64,000 nt of DNA, taken from Anadara kagoshimensis (Eukaryota > Mollusca > Bivalvia > Arcoida > Arcidae). This document shows, in pieces, positions 34,001 to 46,800 of the stretch. A program made the position numbers and the translations under genes. The stretch spans positions 41,963,809-42,027,808 of the forward strand of contig CM037874.1 of assembly GCA_021292105.1 (NCBI GenBank), given 5' to 3'. The notes beneath the pieces are model-generated. The model worked only from the letters and a program-made list of their open reading frames with translations. It was not told where the DNA came from and did no database searches. Position 1 is the stretch's first letter. Every line of letters begins with the position of its first letter.

Positions 34001-37000
34001 AACATGTTATTGTTATTCTGTTTCCATAGTTACAACATTTACCAGAACATGTTATTGTTATTCTGTTTCCATAGTTACAACATTTACCAGAACATGTTAT
34101 TGTTATTTTGTTTCCATAGTTACAACATTTACCAGAACATGTTATTGTTATTCTGTTTCCATAGTTACAACATTTACTTGAGCATGTTATTGTTATTTTG
34201 TTTCCATAGTTACAACATTTACTAGAACATGTTATTGTTATTCTGTTTCCATAGTTACAACATTTACCAGAACATGTTATTGTTATTTTGTTTCCATAGT
34301 TACAACATTTACCAGAACATGTTATTGTTATTTTGTTTCCATAGTTACAACATTTACCAGAACATGTTATTGTTATTCTGTTTCCATAGTTACAACATTT
34401 ACCAGAACATGTTATTGTTATTTTGTTTCCATAGTTACAACATTTACCAGAACATGTTATTGTTATTTTGTTTCCATAGTTACAACATTTACTTGAGCAT
34501 GTTATTGTTATTTTGTTTCCATAGTTACAACATTTACCAGAACATGTTATTGTGGAGACAACAGAGTATAAGTGTTTACAGTCCCAGTTTTCTGTGCTGT
34601 ATAATGATAGCATGCAGATCAGAACACAACTTGAGGAATCTCGGAAACTGTTACAGAACAGTAAAAACAGTCACTTACGACAAGTAGAACAAATGGAGGT
34701 AAATATAGTTCAAACTTATTGTTATTGACAGAACTACATGTTTCAGGTGAGACTTTCAGGGCTTGGTGGCTGATTGATCTAAAGCACATGCTTACTAATA
34801 ATAACACCTCTTACTAGCTAGGTTCAAATCTAGTCATTGGTTTTCTCTGGGCCCTCCAGCTTCCTTCACCATTCTTGAACTGGCCACCTTGATAACAGTA
34901 ATAGAATCCTGACTGGGATATATATTCCAATTATTCCAGTTCACTCCACACCATTCCATTGCCAGATCTTTTATCATCTCTTGATACAAGGTGTGAGAAT
35001 GTACAATGTAGTCACCATTTTTGTTTGGTTAACATCAGTTTGTTAGGACTCGATGGTTTTTGTGTAAATTTTAGATATTGTGGGCCATTATGCTGTAGGA
35101 ACATTCTTAAAAATTAATGATTATAATACACAAACCAGTCTCAATCATTTGCATAAACTTATTGACTTTCATGGTGTGTGTGGCTAGCTAAACAGAAGGT
35201 TGCCACCCTTCCTGAGCACCCAACTCCACTTTCCTAATGGAAATTTATGTGCTTAACTAAATTTGCCAGTTTTCAAAGTTTTTACTTTGCTTTTGGATCG
35301 TGGTTTGGACATGGATTGTTGTGTTTTGTTTTTGATTCAATACTTCATGATCTTGTGTGTTTGAGAAATCCTTTAGGTCAACTAAAATGGTTAAAGAATA
35401 TTATTAATAATGAACATACATATCAAAACCAAAAGTATTTGAATATTGACAATTGATTCTGTTTACACATTATGTGTATTGACATTGATTCTGTTTACAC
35501 ATTATGTGTATTGACATTGATTGTATGTATTTAGGGAGATGAATTAGATGGACAGAAGAAACTTAGAGCTGAGTGTATACAACTAGAGGATGCTTTGGCC
35601 CAAGTTAGGAAAGAATACGAGATGCTGAGAATAGAATTTGAACAAACTCTGGCACAAAATGAGCAAACAGGTATCTTCATAATTTTAATATTTTAATTTA
35701 CAAATCTAGTTCATTTGAAATTGACCCAGAATTTTGAAACAGGGTTCAACTTGAGTATTATATGTTTATTGTAAATACTATCCCTTTGTGTGGAACAATA
35801 TGAAAAACATTGCAGTTCCTAGAATAACCCTGTTTTACAGGAAAACATTGATTATATGTAATTCCATATCAAATGGCAATAATGATTCCACACAAACATT
35901 TTGGAGGGGGGGGGGGCTGCCATGGCTAAGTGGTTAAGGGGTATAACTTCCAAACCCAGGATGTCTGACTGGTTTGGGTTGAACTCTGGTAGACTCAAAA
36001 TGAAAAAGCATTTTTCTTGTTACTGGTCTGAGTGGACTGCAATGTTTATTTGCCACATTTCAGACAACTCTACTTGTACTCTAAAAGGCACCATATGTGG
36101 ATACTATTAAAAAGCAGATCTGAAATACATGAACTAACTCAAATGCCATATGGACTTAATCCTTGATAAAAAAATCTTCTCACAAAAAACTGAAAAATTG
36201 CTGATACAGTGTAAAAAAATGTACCAAAGAGTAGCGTATGACATGGTTAGCTGGTGAACTCAATCAATGTGTTATTGATTTCTTGATACAGTATAACTAG
36301 TGATATCTATAATTTTACTTTAGGTCCTATTAACCATGAAATGAGGAACTTGATACAAAGTCTACAGAAACATAATCAACAGCTGAAGGCTGAAAGTAGT
36401 AGAAACAGACGAAGAATGAAAGATTATCAGAATGAAGTTAATAAGGTACTAATATTGATATGTACATGTATAATTACATTTTATGAATGTCTGGTGTTTT
36501 GATGGGATAATTCTGTTCAATTTAATTTTCTTTGAAGTTAATGATGTCATAATCAAGCCATCCAGACATAACTTGGGGTTGTATCCATACACACAGTTCA
36601 GTGTTAGCTTATTGCATAATAAAAATTAAAATAATGAAAATTTAAAATTAACAAATCTTAATTATAGGCTTTTATACTTATTTATTTTCAATTCATTGAG
36701 AATCAAAACAAATTCAGACTGAGCAAGCATGGCAAAACAAATATTATTTTAGAATTTAGATTTGCATACATGTACCTAACCATTAAACATTTTTGTATGT
36801 TCACACACAATATCTACGTATAAATGTGCTGTTGAAGTTATTTTGGTTTTACAAATGTTACTTACAGTTAAAAGCTGCAGAGGGTAGTGTCATTGAACAC
36901 AAATTAGACAGTAATGGTGGCAGTAATAACAGTTCTGGTGGTGGAGGATCAGAATCTACATCACAGCCTGCACCACAGGCCCCTCCCACGCCTCCCACAC

Positions 37001-40000
37001 AATCCTCTAAACCAGACTTGATTGACACATCAAGTATATTAAGTAAAGAAGAAGAAAAAGAGGAAGATTACCGAGAGAAAGGACAAACGGACGCTGAAGT
37101 TATTAAAGAACTAAGGACACAGTTAAAGTAAGATCATTATTCTACTGTCATTGTCAATGTGTTTGGGACTACACATTTTGGAAAATTTTCATAAAAAATC
37201 TTTATGAATTTGAGTAAAGTTTGGTACTACATGTAGTTGTAATTAAAAATCACTAATGAACAGAAAATTTTTCCATAATATGCTTTCACAAACACAATAT
37301 CACTGACAGTATTTTATTTATAATCTCTCAAGCAGAAATCATACCGTCACTCTTGTTAGTTTCCGAGACAAGCATAGTTCTCTAACACAAAAATAGCTTA
37401 TGTGACATTGTCATACACATGGCAGAAGCGTCAACTTTAGTGCCATATATTTTGTGATAGACTAGATGTGAACTACAATTATGACAGCTCTTTGTTTTAT
37501 AACCTACATTACATTTCTTACATTTTTTCCTACTTTGCTCAGTCTGTTTCAATTGCTTTTTAGTTGTAAGCGTCCTCTGTAGCGACCTCAAGTGGCCTAA
37601 TTTTTTTAACTCTACAGAGGTGTTTTTAGCATGCACTGAGACCTCGGTTTTGAGTCTCAACCGAAAGACTATAAAAGTATTTAGCTTTTTACAGCTCTTG
37701 GTATGGGCAGGAGATGTAAATCATCTCAGAAAAGATCCAAGATTTGATTGAGGTTCGAACCCTCAACCCTTGACTTCGAAAGCCAGTGACAGTTAGTACC
37801 ACTCGGCCATGTCCGCCCATGTATATTGATTACTGTGTGTAAATTCTGTATGTGAATTTTCTCATATCTTTTAATATTATTCTTATAGTGGGAATTTCAT
37901 TTGAAAAATTAAAAAAATGTGTCAGCTTTTGTGTCAATATTTTAGCTGTAAAGCCTAATTAACTACATGTGTTAACTATTAATTATTACTGTCCTTATAA
38001 AGGTTTTATACATGTACATGTGGTTGAAATATTAACACAGAGTTGACATTTTGTTTTATTTTATAACTTTACAGTCAAAGAAATCAACACAGGTTACAGT
38101 CAATGATAATACTAAATCTACTTTGGCCATTTAGTATGTCTTTATAATGTCTATAAATGAAACAAATGGTCTTTCAATTCCTATCTATGCCTGTAGGCCA
38201 TGATGATAATATGTCAGTCTACAAATCCAGAGTCTCTCACTGCTGTGTGTTTGAATCCCGCCCAAACCACATGTGGGAAAGTTAATTTTCCTTGCCATTG
38301 GCCTTTACTAACTGGTTCACTCGTCAGTGGTGTGCTTGTCTGCATACTGACTCAGTGAGCTAGCACCTTAAAGTCACTCCGAGTGCATGCTGGTACAAGG
38401 CAGACCATAAAAATACACTCACACTTCACATGAATACACAAACTTGTTCATAGATTAATCCATAGAGATTAATAAAGTAGTTCTCATCACAAATAGCTGA
38501 AAAATTTCTGATGCGACATTTAGCAACATTCAACAACAACAATTCCTATCTATGCTATTATTTGTTTGTTTGTCTTTGTTGAATACATTGGATTTTTTTC
38601 TAACACTTGCTATTTGTAATACATGATGTGTTTGATTTGACAAAAAAACTTTGTTATGGATGTCGTTGTTAGTGAAGTTTTAAGGTTTGTTGAAATTCTG
38701 TCCTAGTATATTGTAATTATGTTATGTAAATGTACATGGCTAACTTTAAGGTTAACGCCATCTGTAGGACAGACAATAATAGATTTACTGTTGTTGTTAT
38801 TACAGACAAGCTCAGGCCAGTCAGAAAGAATTGAAGTTATTACTAGATATGTATAAAAGTGCACCAAAGGAACAGAGAGACAAAGTACAGGTAAACAGTT
38901 ATATATCCAATGTTCAGTAATTCTACTTATCAATTTACAACTCGCGGGATATTGTTTTGATACCTACATGATTTTAAGTCCACTCCAGGTGAAACTAAAA
39001 AATAACTATAGGTTTTCCCTTCATCTGCCTGTCTATATACATGTATTTGTTCATTAACAGTTTGCAGACTTCTTTCCTTTATTTGTTGAGATATTGGGTT
39101 CATATTTATCATATATCCTTATATAGTTGACCTCCAAGTCGGGATCCACTTGGACTTAATATTGATTAGTTTATGGCGCTCGAAATTTGAAACTAGTGAC
39201 TTGGACAGATTCCAGTGTGAGAGTTTGTCAGTTTGCTTGCCAAATGTGGTTTGTTTTCACTCCAGTTTCCTATTCCATCTCAGAACTGACTTTCTCAATA
39301 TAAGTGAAAAAATACCACTACTACGCACTGCTTTATCTTTATGTTTTAATTTGAATTCTCTATCAGTAATGTTGACAGCTCTCGACTATTGTTTATCTAG
39401 AATTCAACACTATTACATCCCTGTGAACTTAAGAAAACATGTAAGAGTGTACTAATTATTGAGAGACCGATTCAAAATATGAGGTCCTCTGTGGCTAATG
39501 GCCTATATGTATAAAATGATAAAACTTCTCATGAACTTGAAGCTTATTGTCAACAATAGAGTAGTTAAAAATGTTATGGATTTAAATATTTGAAAAAGTA
39601 CATATATAATGTAAACATATTTTATAACATATTCTTTTATCAATAATTAATTAATAATTTAAAAGTAATTGTAAGAAATATATTGGATTTAAATTTTTCA
39701 AAGTACATACATATTTCATCAAGTATACTTTTATAAATAGTTAATGGCTGGTGAGAAAAAAGCCAGACAAGAGATAGAAGAATTAAAGGCTCACATAAAG
39801 AAAATGCAGGAGGCAGAGAGAAAAGAAAGGAGAAAACTAGCAGAAGAAGACGCAATTAGGAAAATACAGAAAATGGAAACAACAATAAGTGAAACACAGA
39901 AAAACTTGTCCTCACAAAAACAGGTAATCATGTTTGTATGAAGAGCATTGTAAAAACTTGTCCTCACAAAAACAGGTAAGTGTGTTTGTATGAAGCTTGT

Positions 40001-43000
40001 CCTCACAAAAACAGGTAATCATGTTTGTATGAAGAGCATTGTAAAAACTTGTCCTCACAAAAACAGGTAAGCTTGTTTGTATAAAGCTTGTCCTCACAAA
40101 AACAGGTAATCATGTTTGTATGAAGAGCATTGTAAAAACTTGTCCTCACAAAAACAGGTAATCCTGTTTGTATGAAGCTTGTCCTCACAAAAATAGGTAA
40201 TCATGTTTGTATGAAGAGCATTGTAAAAACTTGTCCTCACAAAAACAGGTAAGCTTGTTTGTATGAAGCTTGTCCTCACAAAAACAGGTAATCATGTTTG
40301 TATGAAGAGCATTGTAAAAACTTGTCCTCACAAAAACAGGTAATCGTGTTTGTATGAAGAGCATTGTAAAAACTTGTCCTCACAAAAACAGGTAAGTGTG
40401 TTTGTATGAAGCTTGTCCTCACAAAAACAGGTAATCATGTTTGTATGAAGAGCATTGTAAAAACTTGTCCTCACAAAAACAGGTAAGCTTGTTTGTATGA
40501 AGCTTGTCCTCACAAAAACAGGTAATCATGTTTGTATGAAGAGCATTGTAAAAACTTGTCCTCACAAAAACAGGTAATCGTGTTTGTATGAAGAGCATTG
40601 TAAAAACTTGTCCTCACAAAAACAGGTAATCGTGTTTGTATTAAGAGCATTGTAAAAACTTGTCCTCACAAAAACAGGTAATCGTGTTTGTATGAAGAGC
40701 ATTGTAAAAACTTGTGCTCACAAAAACAGGTAAGTGTGTTTGTATGAAGAGCATTGTAAAAACTTGTCCTCACAAAAACAGGTAATCGTGTTTGTATGAA
40801 GAGCAATGTAAAAACTTGTCCTCACAAAAACAGGTAAGTGTGTTTGTATGAAGCTTGTCCTCACAAAAACAGGTAATCGTGTTTGTATGAAGAGCATTGT
40901 AAAAACTTGTCCTCACAAAAACAGGTAATCGTGTTTGTATGAAGAGCATTGTAAAAACTTGTCCTCACAAAAACAGGTAATCGTGTTTGTATGAAGAGCA
41001 TTGTAAAAACTCGTCCTCACAAAAACAGGTAATCGTGTTTGTATGAAGAGCAATGTAAAAACTTGTCCTCACAAAAGCAGGTAAGCTTGTTTGTATGAAG
41101 AGCATTGTAAAAACTTGTGCTCACAAAAACAGGTAAGTGTGTTTGTATGAAGAGCAATGTAAAAACTTGTCCTCACAAAAGCAGGTAAGCTTGTTTGTAT
41201 GAAGAGCATTGTAAAAACTTGTCCTCACAAAAACAGGTAATCGTGTTTGTATGAAGAGCAATGTAAAAACTTGTCCTCACAAAAACAGGTAATCATGTTT
41301 GTATGAAGAGCATTGTAAAAACTTGTGCTCACAAAAACAGGTAATCATGTTTGTGTGAAGAGCATTGTAAAAACTTGTCCTCACAAAAACAGGTAATCAT
41401 GTTTGTATGAAGAGCATTGTAAAAACTTGTGCTCACAAAAACAGGTAATCATGTTTGTATGAAGAGCATTGTAAAAACTTGTCCTCACAAAAACAGGTAA
41501 GTGTGTTTGTATGAACTTGTCCTCACAAAAACAGGTAATCGTGTTTGTATGAAGAGCAATGTAAAAACTTGTCCTCACAAAAACAGGTAATCATGTTTGT
41601 ATGAAGAGCATTGTAAAAACTTGTGCTCACAAAAACAGGTAATCATGTTTGTATGAAGAGCATTGTAAAAACTTGTCCTCACAAAAACAGGTAAGTGTGT
41701 TTGTTTGAAGAGCATTGTAAAAACTTGTCCTCACAAAAACAGGTAAGTGTGTTTGTGTGAAGCTTGTCCTCACAAAAACAGGAAATCGTGTTTGTATGAA
41801 GAGCATCATAAAAACTTGTCCTCACAAAAACAGGTGAGTGTGTTTGTATGAAGAGCATCGACCTCATTACAATTCAGAGATTCCCAAATGACGTCACATT
41901 GGGTAAACTGACTAGAAGTGCACATGCATTTTACCGCCACTCTTTTGTCACTACAGTTTGGTGACACAAGATTCTGTATCATACGAGTTCTTTTGTCAGA
42001 TCAGATAGAAAAAACTAGTCTTATGTTAGATAAAACTTAAATATTTTATGTCAGTTTGTACTTCATCTTTACTAACAATTTAATGACAAAAGTATAAATA
42101 AGTGTATCTAGTTGCCCCTAGCACCATTCCTTTATTGAAGTGTATTAGAATATCGGGGGAAAATTTCTGTCGGGGAAGTGAGATAAGTGTTTCTGGTGTG
42201 TTGGGTATTTCCAAGATTCTATACAGAATTAATGGTAGGTAATGCGTTCAACCACGTAAATTATAACCATGGAAAATTTTAATAAGGTGGTTTTAAAAAA
42301 GAGCAAAAATTACCGGCTATATGGTATAATATTTCGCTTATATCAAATTTTAGGTCAGTCACTATAAGCCCTTCATTTTAAAAATATATTTTGATAAGAC
42401 TTAATTATTTTTATTTTCCTGTTAAATTCAGAGAGAAGAGTGTTGTTAAGTGAGATGGAATCAACTGGTCAAGCATTTGAAGAAATGCAAGAACAAAATA
42501 CCAGATTATTACAACAACTGAAAGAGAAAGATGATGCTAACTTTAAATTAATGTCTGAGGTTTGTATCACTACCAGAGATATTTTTATTTTATATTTGAT
42601 TTTGTTTTACACAAAACACTCACTCATACACACACACTCTCACCTTTTCACTCATACACAAGCACACTCACCTTTTCACTCACTCCATCACAAACTGTAT
42701 TATGTGTTTTCATGTTCATATTTTTTGTGAGAATGCATCTAAAATACATGTAGGCGTAATTATACATGTGTGAAAAAAAATTGTATTATATAACATGATT
42801 TCTAAACTGTAATGCAAAACATATTATCAGACCTGTGTTGAAAAACATTGTACTTATGATGAATAAAACCCTCTAGTAGTTTTGAGCCTTAAGTTTGTTA
42901 AGCTTCTTCAACTGATTAAGTTTTTTTGTATAATTATTACCCCCCCCTTCAAACTATTTTGAGGGGTGGTATATAGGAATCACTATGTCTGTCAGTCGGT

Positions 43001-43805
43001 TTGTCTGTCCGTGTAAAGTCTTGTTTAAGCCAAATCTCATAGCTGCTCTGGACGACTGTCCTAAAACTTGACATGAATAATCTTCATGGTCCAAAGGTGT
43101 GTCATGACCTTGAACCAAGATCGAAAAGGTCAATGTTGCGGAAATACATTAAATTTGGGGTTGGGGGTGTCTGGCTCTCAAGAGACAGATCTAGTTATGT
43201 TTGACTTTGACAACAATGAAATAACATTAGTCAAATCTATCTAATACAAACATGAAAAATAACAAAAGTGTTTGCAATTGAACATACCATGCAAATGTTT
43301 ACAACAATATTACATTCAAATAGACTTGAAATATTGATTTTGGTAGTAACCGATGGTGAAATCTGATTATATTTGGACATTTTTTTCTGTACCATAACAT
43401 TACCTTATTTTAAACTTGCATCACGGGAATTGGTCAGAAGTCTAGTGAACTGGTTTTTATTAGTATATTGTTACACCTCTAGTATCTAAGTTAGTCAGAT
43501 TTCAATGTTTATTTATGTTTTACTTTACAGAGAATAAAATCCAACCAGATTCAGAAGTTATTGAGAGAAGAGAAGGAAGTTTTAGTGGATCAAGTGGGTA
43601 CACTGCAGGCACAAGTTGAGGCACAGAATCTGGTGGTTAGAAAACTGGAGGAGAAAGAACAAATCTTACAAAATACACTATCAACTGTAGAGAAAGAATT
43701 AGGGTGTGTATTTGTAAATATTGTGATTGGTATCCTTTCTACATCTGATTATATTCCTATATTTGATGGTGTGATAGTTAGGATTATCATACATGTACAC
43801 TCATA

Positions 43806-43839
<34 letters not shown>

Positions 43840-46800
43840 GTCTATACATCTCAATATCTACACGGATAGACTTTTTTAAACATAATAAAAATGTACACCA
43901 ACAAGAGATGATCTGTTGCATACAAAATTAAGGTTATTAGGCCAAGAGGTCAAATCTATGTTTGGCCCCATAGGTGATATTGATGTTGAGGGGTATTTGT
44001 CTCTTACTAAATTGCTCTAGTTTGGTTTTCTCTTTTAAAAGCTGTTTGCTTGTTGATTCTTTTCACGGTAGAATTTAAATAATTTTGTGTTTCAGATTAA
44101 CACAGCAAGCAATGGAATTACACAAAAGGAAAGCAGTAGAGAGTTCTCAGACTGCGGCTGATTTAAAACTCCATTTAGACAAATATCAGGCACAGTTAAA
44201 AGAAGCTCAAGTCTCTGTAGCAGAAAAAACTAGTGCATTAGAACAGGAATCATTTAAATATAAAAGAATGCAGGTAAATATGGCATGTCATGTAGACCTT
44301 GTATAAAACGCTCCGATACTCATCTGTGTTTAAACAGCCCAGGGATGAGTGGAATGTTATCCATACATATATATTATATACACAGTGTGTATGTACAACC
44401 CTCAGTATAAGGTCAAGTCCTTTTTTCGTAGTCATATCACTACGAGTCATGCAAGTGATACAGCTACGAAAAAAGGACAAGACCTGATACGAAGGGTTGT
44501 ACATACACATTGTGTATATGATATTTTTATCTAACATTTCCTATTAAGTTTTAAAAATATTTTTTATCAAAACCAATACTTTATGTGAAAAAAATACATG
44601 TTACCACAGAAAACCACTGAACTATGTTATGGCATGTTCTGTAGTAATGACGTCATTGTTTACAGTTGACAAATCAGAGATTTCCCAATGACGTCACAAT
44701 GAGAAGTGCACATGTACTTTACCGCCAATGTTGTATCACCAGTGTGGTGATACAAGATTCTGTATCATGCGTGTTCGATAAAACTTGTATTTCGCCAAAT
44801 CTGATAGAAAAACTAGTCTAAAGTTAAATAAAACTGATCCCAGTGCCAAGTTGATTATTTGTCATATGTGTTCAATTCTCGAAATATAATTCTAAAATAA
44901 AAATTACATAAAATAAAATTAAATCTTTTTATCTAGTGCTTAGAAACTACTTGGTGCTGACCTGATTACTTGGCACAGTGCCAAGCAGTTTGAATCATGT
45001 CAGTCATGTCATGTCATCTGAACTTTTACTTTAAATGTATGAAATTCTGGCTCGTACTCAAGGTTACAACCATAATTTTGATAGACATTTAATCCGTTTT
45101 TTGAAACATTTTTTTTTTTTAAATCGCTCTCAATTTCTGAGAAACTTTCCTTTTTTTTTAACCATCCTGACCTCAAAATAGTTAAATAACTTAACACAAA
45201 GCATGCATGAAACTTAACTATATGATCACATCATGATTATTATGAGCATGTACTATCAACATGATGTTTGTAGTCTTTTTTAAAAAAATTTGTGCCAGCA
45301 CTCAATTTTTTTCTAAAAGTTATGAAATGTGTTTTTAGGAAGAGATTGCCAAACTTCAGAGAAAACTTGAGCGTACAAAGAAAATAGAAATGGCTGGAGC
45401 TGCTGATGAAGTGTTAATGGCAGAAATACAAGAATACAAGGTGAAGTAAACATAAAATGCACATGTATCGTCTACATGTCTCTGAAACTCATTGTAAATC
45501 AAGTATATTATATTAGATTATATTTTATTATTTAATCAATCAATTTCATCTTTTTGATTGGCTGAAATGGTTACACGTGACCATTTGATCTCACATGATA
45601 TACCACAAATTCCTGAAAAAATGGTGTATATCAAAAAATCTATTTTTAGAATTCGGAAATTCCCTTTCACTTCCGCTACAGTAAACAGTATGGGGGCAGA
45701 AGTATTGTTAGGGATTATTAGACCAAAGTGCCACAGTGACTGAATTATATTATAAAATGGTTATGGACATTTTAGTGGCCTGACCTGGGTCAATATTTAT
45801 CTTTCTGGTCAATATCACACCATAAACAACCACTTAAAAGTCCATAATCATATTATATTATCACAGTTGAATTTCGTTATCTCCAACTCCACAGGAAAAT
45901 AAAAAATAGTTTGACTTATTCGAAGTTCGAGATGAATGGGTGGGGGATTTCGTACTTTTGCTGACCAGAAGTATCTTTATATTCACTCCAATATTCCTTA
46001 TCTCTCTTTTACATCTACAGTTTAATCTGTGGTTTTCTTTATCTACTCAATATCCACTGTGGTTAAGACAGTACACGACTAGAGAGATCAGAATATGGAA
46101 ATACAATTATCCTTAGAACAACCATACTTCTACTTTCGGACAGCATTTGTCATGTACAGTCTTAACCACAGTATTGTCTGTAAATTTAAAAATGTTTCTT
46201 ATGAACTATTCTTTTTTTGTCAAGAAAAAATGATTTAGTTATAATCTCCATCTGGATTACACTTTGAAGACTACAGTATGATTTCTGTTAAAGTTTTAAA
46301 GCAGGTTCAGTATAAGATTAAGGAAATACATGTAGTTGTTTTGAGAGGGCTTACAGATTGGTAAATCACATTTTTATCCCCCCCCCAAAACTAGTTTGAG
46401 GGGGGTAGGAATCAACATGTCTGTCTGTCCATGTAAAATTGTGTCTAGGTCATATCTCATAGCTGCTTTGGACGACTGTCAGGAAACTTCACATGAATAA
46501 TCTTCATGGTCAAAAGGTGTGTCATGACTTGAACCAAGGTCATATCGTAAAGGTCAAGGCCGTAGGAAAACATTAAATGTGGGGGCAGGGGGCATTTAAC
46601 TCTCAAGAGACAGTTTTAGTTTTAACATTTTTTTGTCATGGACAATATTATAAATACATGTACCTCAGCTCGGAAAACTAAGCAACCAATTTCCAGTATA
46701 CATTTTGTAATTAACTTTACATTATTTTGACTATTTCAGGACCAGCTGACTTGTCCATCTTGTAAAGTTAATAGAAAGGATGCTGTACTCACTAAGTGTT

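Noticed and set aside
33010..34613. Cys/Asn-rich repeat protein of up to 280 aa on the minus strand
   Set aside because: It is the reverse strand of the 45-bp BRE1 exon 8 acceptor array, and frames break exactly at the two shorter units.
37738..37822. Functional tRNA-Ser/Leu gene
   Set aside because: A and B boxes are good, but the acceptor-stem ends do not pair; it is more likely a SINE head or pseudogene.
39791..41867. Series of about 60-aa frames resembling each other on the minus strand
   Set aside because: They are translations of the exon 13 donor array, not genes.
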